From Acidobacteriaceae bacterium (GTDB lineage Bacteria > Acidobacteriota > Terriglobia > Bryobacterales > Bryobacteraceae), in assembly GCA_019246575.1 (NCBI GenBank), contig JAFAQG010000420.1, positions 1 through 20,438 of the forward strand: DNA of 20,438 bases. The letters are read 5' to 3'. This document shows positions 8,742 through 16,505 of this stretch, one piece after another. The first letter of the stretch is position 1; each line of letters starts with the position of its first letter. Position numbers and translations under genes: made by a program. Below the pieces are notes generated by a model. The model saw nothing but the letters and a program-made list of their open reading frames with translations. It made no database searches and had not been told where the DNA came from.

Positions 8742-9280
8742 TAAGACAGCTCCTCATACGTGATGTCTTTGTTCGTGTAGATACAAACATCTCCGGCGAT
8801 CTTCATCGCTTTCTCAACTATTTCGCGCGGACCCAGATTAGTGTTCTCGATCAGCGCCAAAGCAGCTGACTTGGCAAATCCTGCTCCGGAGCCGATCGCG
8901 GCCACAGGGCTGTCGGGCTCAATTACATCGCCGGTGCCGCTCACGATGTAAATGTTTTGAACGTCGGCCACGAGGAGTAGAGCTTCCAGGTGGCGCAGCA
9001 TCCGATCCGTGCGCCATTCTTTCGCGAGTTCGACAACGCTGCGGGGCAGATTGCCGCTATGTTGTTCGAGCTTGGACTCGAAGCGCGCAAATAAAGCAAA
9101 TGCGTCGGCCGTCGAGCCGGCGAATCCGGATACAATCTTGCCGTTATAAAGCCGGCGCAGCTTGCGCGCGCTGGCTTTCACAACTTCATTACCCATGGTG
9201 ACTTGTCCGTCACCTGCGAGCACTACCTTGCCGCTGCGCCGCACGCAGAGTATCGTCGTTGAACGGATTCTGCTTTTCAT
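8741..9280 (-). CDS. hslV: HslV, threonine peptidase subunit of HslVU
   Basis: N-terminal-nucleophile threonine protease that forms the dodecameric core of the bacterial HslVU proteasome-like complex. The 179-residue sequence has the usual landmarks: [76 protein letters not shown] and [10 protein letters not shown]. The catalytic Thr should be T8 of [13 protein letters not shown], which implies removal of a seven-residue leader rather than only Met as in E. coli. The Thr is followed by a second Thr, as usual. It is the first gene of the minus-strand series and sits 153 bases from the divergent small ORF, so the promoter should lie in that gap. I saw no clear sigma-32-like or CIRCE element there. 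Confidence 0.98.
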   Translation of the reverse strand: MKSRIRSTTILCVRRSGKVVLAGDGQVTMGNEVVKASARKLRRLYNGKIVSGFAGSTADAFALFARFESKLEQHSGNLPRSVVELAKEWRTDRMLRHLEALLLVADVQNIYIVSGTGDVIEPDSPVAAIGSGAGFAKSAALALIENTNLGPREIVEKAMKIAGDVCIYTNKDITYEELS

Positions 9281-9342
9281 GAGCAGTCTTGGCCTACGAG
9301 TCTGGACCGATCAGTCGAGCGTGACAACCAGATGAACCGTGT

Positions 9343-9358
9343 TGAAACTCTTATTTCA
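9343..9358. repeat. Short inverted repeat between hslV and the small ORF
   Basis: TGAAA-N6-TTTCA (arms 9343-9347 and 9354-9358, extendable by a G.U and a G-C pair to 9341-9360). It lies in the 153-base divergent region between hslV and the small plus-strand ORF. It could be an operator half-site pair. It is short enough to occur by chance, and it does not match CIRCE. Confidence 0.25.
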
Positions 9359-9433
9359 GCACACGGTGTCGGCTATCATCATCTCTAACGGAACGTCCCC
9401 AGCGGCTTGAACGGCAGAAGGGATGGAGTGTTC

Positions 9434-9652
9434 ATGCCAAACTGTGAAGAACGAAGGCGGCGCGGAGGCGAAACAGTGAAGAAATATCTGCCTGGCTGCG
9501 GAAACGATAAGTACGCCGCCGCTGCCGATGCGATCACCGACATCTTGCTCTCGACCGCCGAAACCGAAGAAGAAGCGACACAAATTCTTCAGTCCGCGGA
9601 ACTGGATTTCAGAACGGAGGCAGAAGGCGAGCAGTTTCTGGCGGAAGGTTAG
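9434..9652 (+). CDS. Small hypothetical protein, 72 aa (or 58 aa)
   Basis: A short plus-strand reading frame with codon use like its neighbours and acceptable ribosome-binding sites, so probably a real gene, though unrecognised. From ATG 9434 (GGAG 5 bases upstream) it encodes 72 residues. An alternative GTG at 9476 has a better-placed GGAGG seven bases upstream and gives 58 residues starting VKKYLPGCGNDKYAAAADAI. The protein is acidic in its C-terminal half (TAETEEEATQILQSAELDF), probably helical, with no membrane segment. The shared core after residue 24 is the most protein-like part; the Arg-rich N-terminus of the longer form (CEERRRRGG) may be untranslated. It is divergent from hslV. No function can be given. 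Confidence 0.55.
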   Translation: MPNCEERRRRGGETVKKYLPGCGNDKYAAAADAITDILLSTAETEEEATQILQSAELDFRTEAEGEQFLAEG

Positions 9653-9713
9653 TGGATTTCGCAACTGACCGTTACTGCCGCGGCAGGCGCGGCGCGAATC
9701 CGCTACGGAAACG

Positions 9714-11921
9714 CTAATGGCGTCCGACGTGTTCGCTCAGTTGCCGTAGTAATTCGTCGCGCTCGGGCCCGCCAAGCTCGTGCTCGAGCCGGCGTAGCGC
9801 AAGCCCGACAACGTCGCGATGGTGGAGCTTCGAGCCGAGGTGCTCGCTCAATTCGAGCCATAGCGCGTGCAGCTTATCTACATCCTCGGGCCAGAGACGC
9901 GGCGGATGCGGGCCAAGGTTTACGAACATAGACGGCCGGCCAGGCGTGATGATTTCCAGTGAGAACGGGTGACGCGGCTGGGGCAGTCGCTCCCACGCGA
10001 GCCCGATCCGGCGAGCGAGTTCCTCGGAGCTCATGCGCGGCGACACGCCCGTGACCACACGCGATACCTTCAACTGATTCGCCGTTTGTACGACGGCGCT
10101 GAACGGATCCGCGGCCGGAACTACCAGAAGCTCAACCGGCTTTCCTTCCTTTTCGGCGATAGTGACGACGGCGCTGAACAGAGCTCTTTCATCGGTACCA
10201 AAGACCTGCTCTTCATTCAGCGCGTATTCGCTATCCGGCGCGAGCGGCCGTACCGTCATGACGACGATGTCGTTGCGCCGAAGATCGGCTTTTTGAAGCG
10301 TCCGCCGGAGATGCTGCATGTTGTCCGGGTTTCGAACCGCGATCAGAATGCAGCCGGGACGCGCGTGCAGCAATCTGGCGTCAAGCTGAGGCTGCTGTTG
10401 CAGATTGAACTCTTCAAGCGCTGTTTGATGCAGATTTTGCCGCTTACGCTTATTCACGCGCTCAGACAAAGTGAACACGATGAAGAACGCGACCGTGAAG
10501 GCGAACCCGTAGATGGTGGCGTATTGCTTGGAAAAGAGATTCGCGATGGCTGTCGCCAGCAGAACAAATGTTGTGGCAGCAAGGCCGACTGGAATCTCCT
10601 TGCCGCCGATATGTAGATTGAGGGGAACTTTGTATTCCTGATCGCTCCGTTGAAACCGCAGCACGAGGACACCCAACCCCTTCAGCGCAAAACTCCAGAC
10701 CACACCAAAGGCGTACGCCTCCCCCAGAAGGTACACATCTCCGCGGCTAAGAATGATGGTGATGACCTGCAGGGCGGTGATGAGGTTGATGATGCGGAAA
10801 GTAGTGCCGAACTTGGCGTGCGGCTTGCGGAACCAGTCAAGCAGAACTCCGTCTTCGGCGACGCGGTTCAACACCCCGTTAGCGCCGATCAGTGACGTGT
10901 TCACCGCTCCCGAGAGGATCAGAACACCGACGATAACGACAAAAATGTGCATCGCGAGACGCAGAAGTTCCGGTCCGGCGAGGTTCATCGCGAGTCCGCC
11001 GATCAGGTCATCAACGTAGTTCTTGCGAATTGCTGCCGGGATGATCATGGCGGCGAAGACGGTGATCACGCCGGTGCAGATAATTGCGTAAAAGCAAACT
11101 ATATTGCCCGTAATTTTCAGGTTTCTCAGCTTCGGAGAGGCAATCTCGCGGTATACCTGAGCCAGCGTTTCGAAGCCGCTCATCGATAGCAACGAGTGCC
11201 CGAACGCGATGGTAACCGCAACAATCGGGATCGTAGGCCAGAACGTGCCTCTAAACCACCCGAGCGAATCTTTGCTGAAGTGGAGATTGTGGGGCGCGGG
11301 GGACGGCGGCAGCTGCCACTTTCCCTGCAGAATGATGGTAAGCGGACACCAGATCAACAGAATCGCCACCATCACCGTTGTGATCTGCATAATACGCAGC
11401 GCGGCGGAACTCGACTCGTGAATGCCTTTTATATTGCTCCACCAGAAGTAAACAGTGACAACGACCGCAAAGAATGCTGCGAACGTGTTGGGATCGACGT
11501 GCAGCTTCACGTGGCCGAAGCCGGCCAGCTCGTTGATCAGAGCGCCGAGATATTGTCCCGCGCTCACCACGCTGATGGGTCCGGTCAGAACATAATCAAA
11601 CACCAGCGATGAGACTGAAAGGCGTGCGATGAAAGGGCCCATGCTGTCGCGTACGACTACATAAACGCCGCCGCGAACGAACATCCCACAGCTCTCCATG
11701 TAAACGGAGCGCACTGCGAAGCTGAAAATCATGACCCCGAGGACGTACCAGGCCGCCGATGGCCCAATCGCCTGCTCGGCGATGCCGCCGGCGTAGAACA
11801 TGGAGGATGCGAGATCGCTGAGGACGATCGCAGCTCCTCGCCAGTAGCTGATAAATGACAGCGCTACTGTGGTCGCGACAACAATCTTCGCGGTTGTGGA
11901 AATCTTGGATTTCGTTTCCAT
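9714..11921 (-). CDS. APC-superfamily permease with C-terminal universal-stress-like domain
   Basis: Inner-membrane transporter of 735 residues. Residues 1-488 hold about 12 hydrophobic segments with APC-type landmarks: an early unwound-helix region (SYWRGAAIVLSDLASS), ESCGMFVRGGVYVVVRDSMG similar to the GG-Y/E segment of amino acid permeases, and FGHSLLSMSGFETLAQVYREI. After a basic/Gln-rich linker (489-515), residues 520-625 form alternating strands and helices (GCILIAVRNP, DIVVMTVRPL, VELLVVPAA, SRVVTGVSPRMSSEEL), resembling a universal-stress/UspA fold. A roughly 90-residue helical tail follows. The substrate cannot be read from sequence; amino acids or polyamines are the default for the superfamily. 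The stress-like domain may regulate transport in the cytoplasm. Start: ATG at 11921. The gene stands alone with gaps of 60 and 162 bases. Confidence 0.88.
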   Translation of the reverse strand: METKSKISTTAKIVVATTVALSFISYWRGAAIVLSDLASSMFYAGGIAEQAIGPSAAWYVLGVMIFSFAVRSVYMESCGMFVRGGVYVVVRDSMGPFIARLSVSSLVFDYVLTGPISVVSAGQYLGALINELAGFGHVKLHVDPNTFAAFFAVVVTVYFWWSNIKGIHESSSAALRIMQITTVMVAILLIWCPLTIILQGKWQLPPSPAPHNLHFSKDSLGWFRGTFWPTIPIVAVTIAFGHSLLSMSGFETLAQVYREIASPKLRNLKITGNIVCFYAIICTGVITVFAAMIIPAAIRKNYVDDLIGGLAMNLAGPELLRLAMHIFVVIVGVLILSGAVNTSLIGANGVLNRVAEDGVLLDWFRKPHAKFGTTFRIINLITALQVITIILSRGDVYLLGEAYAFGVVWSFALKGLGVLVLRFQRSDQEYKVPLNLHIGGKEIPVGLAATTFVLLATAIANLFSKQYATIYGFAFTVAFFIVFTLSERVNKRKRQNLHQTALEEFNLQQQPQLDARLLHARPGCILIAVRNPDNMQHLRRTLQKADLRRNDIVVMTVRPLAPDSEYALNEEQVFGTDERALFSAVVTIAEKEGKPVELLVVPAADPFSAVVQTANQLKVSRVVTGVSPRMSSEELARRIGLAWERLPQPRHPFSLEIITPGRPSMFVNLGPHPPRLWPEDVDKLHALWLELSEHLGSKLHHRDVVGLALRRLEHELGGPERDELLRQLSEHVGRH

Positions 11922-12083
11922 ACCGGCGGATTAGCGGACCGGCGTCGGGCACAATGTACCGACGCTAGCGGATCCGCTTCGCAAGCACGCCGGAAATCGA
12001 AGTTTGGCGCCAGCCATTCTGCATACTAAGCCTTAGGCTTTGATCCTAGTAAAGCATGAACACTCGTCTGAGGCGCAGCGCCT
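11922..12083. other. Intergenic gap with a small hairpin
   Basis: 162 bases between the permease start and the end of the J-domain/TonB gene. I see no ORF or clear promoter. A short hairpin, AAGCC-TTA-GGCTT (12028-12040), has no T-run on either strand, so it is a weak terminator candidate at best. Confidence 0.4.
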
Positions 12084-13292
12084 TCACTTCCTGCCGGGGA
12101 GCTGGAAAGCGACACTGATTTTCGTAGTCGCGGAAACGGGCGTTCCATGTAGCATCGTCGGCTGAAAACTCCATTGCAAAACTGCCGCTCTCGCAGCTTC
12201 GGCAAGCACTCGGTCTCCGCGAAGTAGTCGCAGGTCCTTTACCATCCCATGCGGATCGATTGTGGCAACGAATTCGACGGTCCCCTCGACGTGGTTTGAC
12301 TTTGCTAAGGCCGGGTAAACAGGAGCAACCTTACGAACGACACGAAGTTGGCTGAACGGCACCGGTACTGGACTCGTGTCAGACCCTGACGATTCGTGCT
12401 CAGCGTTCGGCTTTGGTGCAGTGCCCGGCGGCGGCGCCCGGTCGGGCTTCTGTTCCAGCTTCGGCTCCCCTTCACCGCCTGACCCCGCGTTCTGCTCCCG
12501 TTTGGGTGGGGGCGGCGGCGGATCGTAAGGAACCGCTGCGGGGAGCGGGTTCTGAGTTACGGGCATATTCGCCGGATTCACGTTCAGGTCGGGCGCCGGA
12601 GCGATCACAACGGTTTGCGGCTTGGGAGCAGGCATGCGAGGCGCAACCAAATCTTTCTCGCGTAACGTCTTTGGCTCGGGTGCACGTTGGCCGGCAGAGG
12701 GCGGGATCGCTGCCGGACCCCGCTGGGACGTGTGGGGGACGGCTACGGTCGAGGCCGACCATTGTGGGTTGGGATTTTTCTCGATTTTTCCGGACCTTGA
12801 CGGGACCCCTCCGTTCGAGGCTGCCGGCTGTGTCTTGGAAGAATCGCCTTCCACGTGGCGCGGCGGGGTACCGGTACTCGGAAGCGTTACGGGAGGCAGG
12901 TACCGCGTTACTATTTGCGCCCGGGTCTCCACGGAATCGTGCGCGATCTTCATGCGCATCACAATGATTGCAACACTGACAAAGATGACGGTGCTGCATA
13001 CGATCACAGTTAGCCGCTCGGCGGGGTATAACCAGCGGCGCTTCGGCTTTATATACCCCGTTTCACCGGGTTTGAGTCCAAGAACCTGTTCGTTGTAGTA
13101 ACGGCGCTTTTCAGGATGCGACAGAACATCGATGACCGTATTCAGGCGTCTGAGTTGAACTTCCGCCAAGGCCTTCATCGTTGCATCCGTCTGCTGGTCG
13201 GGATGCAAAAGCTTAACCAGGCGACGGTACGCTTGTCGGATTTCGTCTTCAGTGGCCCACGGACTTAGACCGAGTTCCTCGTAATAGTTCAT
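12084..13292 (-). CDS. J-domain / TonB C-terminal fusion protein
   Basis: A 402-residue single-pass membrane protein with an unusual layout. Residues 2-68 form a J-domain (YYEELGLSPWATEDEIRQAYR, HPD at 30-32, helix ending LSHPEKRRYYNEQ). Such domains stimulate the ATPase of DnaK in the cytoplasm. One membrane helix lies at about 93-113. Residues 120-315 are a Pro/Ala-rich linker with PPPPPPKR, typical of periplasm-spanning TonB. Residues 318-398 form a TonB C-terminal domain (KVAPVYPALAKSNHVEGTVE ... VLQWSFQPTMLHGTPVSA). By topology the J-domain is cytoplasmic and the TonB domain periplasmic. The membrane helix lacks the histidine that E. coli TonB uses with ExbB/ExbD, and no exbB/exbD genes are near. 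Start: ATG 13292 with a GGACGAGA stretch upstream. Domain calls are strong; the role is inference. Confidence 0.92.
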   Translation of the reverse strand: MNYYEELGLSPWATEDEIRQAYRRLVKLLHPDQQTDATMKALAEVQLRRLNTVIDVLSHPEKRRYYNEQVLGLKPGETGYIKPKRRWLYPAERLTVIVCSTVIFVSVAIIVMRMKIAHDSVETRAQIVTRYLPPVTLPSTGTPPRHVEGDSSKTQPAASNGGVPSRSGKIEKNPNPQWSASTVAVPHTSQRGPAAIPPSAGQRAPEPKTLREKDLVAPRMPAPKPQTVVIAPAPDLNVNPANMPVTQNPLPAAVPYDPPPPPPKREQNAGSGGEGEPKLEQKPDRAPPPGTAPKPNAEHESSGSDTSPVPVPFSQLRVVRKVAPVYPALAKSNHVEGTVEFVATIDPHGMVKDLRLLRGDRVLAEAARAAVLQWSFQPTMLHGTPVSATTKISVAFQLPGRK

Positions 13293-13465
13293 TCTCGTCC
13301 GAACCGTGAGTAGGATTCGCGGACGGGGCCTGCGCAGCGGAAGCCCGGTTTGGAACCAACTGTCGATTATTGGACGCGCGGCGTTCCGCGGTCTAGAGTA
13401 CTGGAGGTCCTATCAGTCCTAAACCGGAGCCCCGCTCGCTCCCACCAGAGCGCGCTTCCCGCGAG

Positions 13466-14923
13466 TCAAGTCCTAAGGGCTGCGGGTGTAGCTGTGGGCC
13501 GTTCGCGTTTCGGGAGATACTCTTGTACGTCGAACGAATGCCGCATGACGTCACGCAACTGTTCGAGTGACTTGATGTCCCCGGTTCCAAGCGCCTGGGT
13601 GAGTGCGTTGCCTGCCGCAGTGGCTTCAGTGGGACCGGCGACGACACGACGGCCGGTCATATCCGCGGCAAACTGGTTCAGAAGCTTGTTTTGCGAGCCG
13701 CCGCCCACGATGTGAATCACCTCGATTCGCCTACCGGTCAGCGACTCCAATGTCTCTAAAACATTCGCATACCTCGCTGCGATGCTTTGAAAGATCACCC
13801 GCGTGATGGCTCCCGGGCCCTCCGGAGTTTGTTGTCCCGTTTCACGGCAATACTCGCGGATGCGTTTCGGATGATTGCCAGGCGAGGTGAACTGATCCAG
13901 GTCGAGGATGGTGTCGATCGGCGCGGCGGCTGCAGCACGCTCCATCAACTCCGCGTAGGAATACTCCTCGCCCTCCCGCGCCCAGGCTCTTCGGCATTCC
14001 TGTACCGGCCATAATCCTGGAATGTTTTTCAAAAACCTGATCGTGCCCTCGATACCGACTTCATTCGTGAAATTCGCTCGAAGGGACGCGTCGGTGATGA
14101 TGGGCGCATCCGTTTCTACGCCCATCAGCGACCACGTTCCGGAGCTGATGTAACACCAGTTTCGTTCGGAGGATGCGGGCACAGCGGCTACGGCAGAGGC
14201 AGTATCGTGAGACCCCGTTGTATAAACTACAGGCTCCTGATTCAGCCCGCTTAGATCTACGAGAAAGGGCAGCAGCGAACCAAGCTCGATTCCGGGATCG
14301 GTCAATTTCGCAAAAAACCCGGCGTTGATGCCCAGCTTCCGCAGCAGGTCCGTCGCGAAGCGCTTCGTTACCGGGTTATAGAATTGCGACGTGCTCGCGA
14401 CAGTTCTTTCGCACGCGTACGTGCCGGTCAAGAAGTAGTTAAACAGATCCGGGATAAACAGCAGCTTCGCTGCGCAGCCCAGCGTCTGCGGCGCCGTTCT
14501 CGAAACTGCATAGAGCTGATACAGCGAGTTGATGGGCATGAATTGAATGCCCGTTTCGCTGAAGATTTCTTGTTTCGGAACCGTCGCAAATACCTGCTCC
14601 GGTATGCCGTCCGTGCGAGGGTCGCGATAATGCCGGGGATTATCGAGCAGCGCGCCGTCGGGTGCGATCAGCGCGAAATCCACCCCCCACGTATCTATGC
14701 CAATGCCGTCGAGAGAATCGGTCGCTTTTCCGGCGGCGCGTATACCTTCGCACATATCGTGAAATAGGCGCAACGTATCCCAGTAGAGGCCGGTCGGCAG
14801 TTGTACGGGAATGTTCGGAAATCTGTGAAGCTCGCGTAATTCAAGCTTGTGGTCGGCTAAGTGGGCCAGTATTGCGCGCCCACTCTCGGCGCCCAAGTCA
14901 AGGGCAAGAAACCGTCGGCTCAC
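13466..14923 (-). CDS. rhaB: Rhamnulokinase
   Basis: Sugar kinase of the FGGY/hexokinase fold that phosphorylates L-rhamnulose to rhamnulose-1-phosphate. Matches to E. coli RhaB (as remembered) run the full length: ALDLGAESGRA (ATP phosphate loop), IDSIGIDTWGVDF-like DGIGIDTWGVDFALI, GIQFMPINSLYQL, SHDTASAV with the catalytic Asp, YISSGTWSLMG, NIPGLWPVQECRRAW, and HIVGGGSQNKLLNQFAADMT followed by AGPTEATAAGNA. There is no ATG. The GTG at 14923 gives 485 aa and matches the E. coli N-terminus, while a GTG at 14950 would give 494 aa; neither has a good SD. It is divergent from the RNB gene by 39-66 bases. No rhaA, rhaD or rhamnose transporter is present in the window. Confidence 0.95.
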   Translation of the reverse strand: MSRRFLALDLGAESGRAILAHLADHKLELRELHRFPNIPVQLPTGLYWDTLRLFHDMCEGIRAAGKATDSLDGIGIDTWGVDFALIAPDGALLDNPRHYRDPRTDGIPEQVFATVPKQEIFSETGIQFMPINSLYQLYAVSRTAPQTLGCAAKLLFIPDLFNYFLTGTYACERTVASTSQFYNPVTKRFATDLLRKLGINAGFFAKLTDPGIELGSLLPFLVDLSGLNQEPVVYTTGSHDTASAVAAVPASSERNWCYISSGTWSLMGVETDAPIITDASLRANFTNEVGIEGTIRFLKNIPGLWPVQECRRAWAREGEEYSYAELMERAAAAAPIDTILDLDQFTSPGNHPKRIREYCRETGQQTPEGPGAITRVIFQSIAARYANVLETLESLTGRRIEVIHIVGGGSQNKLLNQFAADMTGRRVVAGPTEATAAGNALTQALGTGDIKSLEQLRDVMRHSFDVQEYLPKRERPTATPAALRT

Positions 14924-14989
14924 TCGCTGCAGTATATCGCTCAGACGCACGCAACTCGGAGATTCTTATCCGTAGCTCTGGCGGGCTGC

Positions 14990-16504
14990 ATGGTACCTTG
15001 CACGTTTGTGCCTGTTCCGAACTTCGATCTCGAGAAGAGTGCGCGAGAGGAAATGATCCACGAGGGCTTTGTGCCGGATTGGCCACCGGAGGCGCTTCAA
15101 CAAGTAGCCCTGCTGGAGACTCGGGTCGAGCGCGGTCCGGATAACTCGTTACGCGACTTGCGCCATCTCCCGTGGTCTTCGATTGACAACGACTCGTCCC
15201 GAGATCTCGACCAGATCGAGGTCGCAGAACGCACCGATGCGGGAATCCGAATCATGATCGGTATCGCTGACGTCGATGCAGACGTCCCGCTGGATTCACC
15301 GATTGACCGGCACGCCGCTTCGCAAGCTACGACGGTCTACACGGCCGTCCGTGTCTTCTCAATGCTGCCGGAGCGGCTCTCGACAGACCTGACATCACTC
15401 AATGAAGACGCCGATCGTCCAGCTGTCGTCATCGAGATGCTGGTCGACCCGTCGGGTTTCATAACAGCATCAAGTATCTATCGCGCAGTTGTTCGAAATA
15501 AGGCGCAACTGACGTACAGCGCCGTCGGCCCATGGCTCGAAGGCAGCGCGTCGCCGCCTCAAAAACTCTCCAGTTCTGCCGAGCTTTCCGATCAGCTCAG
15601 AGTGCAGGACGAAGCGGCTTCCGCATTGCGGGCTCAACGGCACCGGCTGGGAGCGCTGGAGCTGGACCGCATCGAATCACAGCCGGTGATCATTCATGGA
15701 CAGATCGAGAGCATCGAAGCAACGCGAAGAAATCGTGCCGCCAAGTTGATTGAAGATTTCATGATAGCCGCCAATCAGGTCATGGCTCAAACGTTGACCC
15801 GTGCGAATCGATCGAACATTCGGCGCGTTGTGAAATCGCCCGAGCGCTGGCCGCGCATCGCCGAGCTTGCGGCCCGCTACGGCGCCAAACTGCCTGACCT
15901 GCCCGATTCGGCTGCACTCGCCGCTTTTCTGAGCCAACAAAAGCAGGCAGACCCAACACACTATCCGGATCTGTCCCTCGCCGTAGTCAAACTCATCGGC
16001 CCCGGAGAATACGTCATGTTGCGGCCTGGCGATCCCGATCCCGGCCACTTCGGACTTGCTGCGCACGACTACACTCACTCCACTGCGCCCAATCGCCGGT
16101 TTGCCGATCTCGTCACACAGCGTCTTATCAAAACAGCGCTGTCCGGCCAGCCCTCGCCGTACTCCGACGATCAACTGTCTGCTATCGCCCGAAACTGCAC
16201 ACTCAGAGAGGACGCCGCGCGCAAAGTGGAACGCGCAATGAGTAAGCGCGTCGCTGCCGTTGCCTATTACAACCGGCGCGGCGAGTCATTCAATGCAATC
16301 GTCACCGGCGTAACTGCCAAAGGTGTATTCGTGCGCGTCATTCAGCCTCCCATTGAGGGGCGGCTGATACGTGGTGAACAGGGCGTCGACGTAGGCGATC
16401 AGATCCGCGTCACACTTACGGCCGCCGATCCACAGCACGGTTACATAGATTTCGTACGCGATGGTCATGCCGTCACGGCGTCTCATCGCGCATTCGGAAA
16501 CTGA
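14990..16504 (+). CDS. RNB-domain 3'-5' exoribonuclease (RNase II/R family)
   Basis: Probable processive 3'-5' exoribonuclease acting on single-stranded RNA in the cytoplasm. The catalytic motif is WSSIDNDSSRDLDQIE. Compared with E. coli RNase II, three of the four metal-binding aspartates are kept and the fourth is Gln, a form (DLDQ) found in other RNB subfamilies. The RNA-positioning Arg region appears as HDYTHSTAPNRRFADLVTQRL. A C-terminal beta-barrel (AIVTGVTAKGVFVRVIQPPIEGRLI) resembles an S1/OB fold. At 504 residues it is shorter than RNase R (about 800), and the N-terminal cold-shock domains are missing or reduced. The ATG at 14990 is chosen because the frame upstream is antisense to rhaB; GTG 15007 (VPVPNFDLEKSAREEM) is an alternative. 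The stop lies one base from the dacB stop. Confidence 0.9.
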   Translation: MVPCTFVPVPNFDLEKSAREEMIHEGFVPDWPPEALQQVALLETRVERGPDNSLRDLRHLPWSSIDNDSSRDLDQIEVAERTDAGIRIMIGIADVDADVPLDSPIDRHAASQATTVYTAVRVFSMLPERLSTDLTSLNEDADRPAVVIEMLVDPSGFITASSIYRAVVRNKAQLTYSAVGPWLEGSASPPQKLSSSAELSDQLRVQDEAASALRAQRHRLGALELDRIESQPVIIHGQIESIEATRRNRAAKLIEDFMIAANQVMAQTLTRANRSNIRRVVKSPERWPRIAELAARYGAKLPDLPDSAALAAFLSQQKQADPTHYPDLSLAVVKLIGPGEYVMLRPGDPDPGHFGLAAHDYTHSTAPNRRFADLVTQRLIKTALSGQPSPYSDDQLSAIARNCTLREDAARKVERAMSKRVAAVAYYNRRGESFNAIVTGVTAKGVFVRVIQPPIEGRLIRGEQGVDVGDQIRVTLTAADPQHGYIDFVRDGHAVTASHRAFGN

Positions 16505-16505
16505 G

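Noticed and set aside
9342..9379. Sigma-70 promoter for the small ORF (TTGAAA ... TATCAT)
   Set aside because: The spacing of 26 bases is too long, and no better -35 sits at 16-18 bases from the TATCAT.
9356..9664. Minus-strand ORF of 102 codons opposite the small protein
   Set aside because: It has no SD, its composition is Cys/Phe/Arg-heavy and unlike its neighbours, and the plus-strand frame has better codon use and ribosome-binding sites.
12003..12024. Sigma-54 promoter (TTGGC...CTGCA)
   Set aside because: The GG and GC elements are 13 bases apart instead of the required 10.
12028..12040. Terminator upstream of the permease (AAGCC-TTA-GGCTT)
   Set aside because: The stem is only five pairs with a three-base loop, there is no T-run on either strand, and it could occur by chance.
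13293..13465. Possible gene or RNA between rhaB and the J-domain/TonB gene
   Set aside because: No frame with a plausible start and coding composition and no clear hairpin or promoter was found; it looks like plain intergenic DNA.
14861..14989. Longer N-terminus for the RNB protein
   Set aside because: This extension is antisense to the conserved start of rhaB and has no resemblance to RNB proteins; ATG 14990 or GTG 15007 is the better start.
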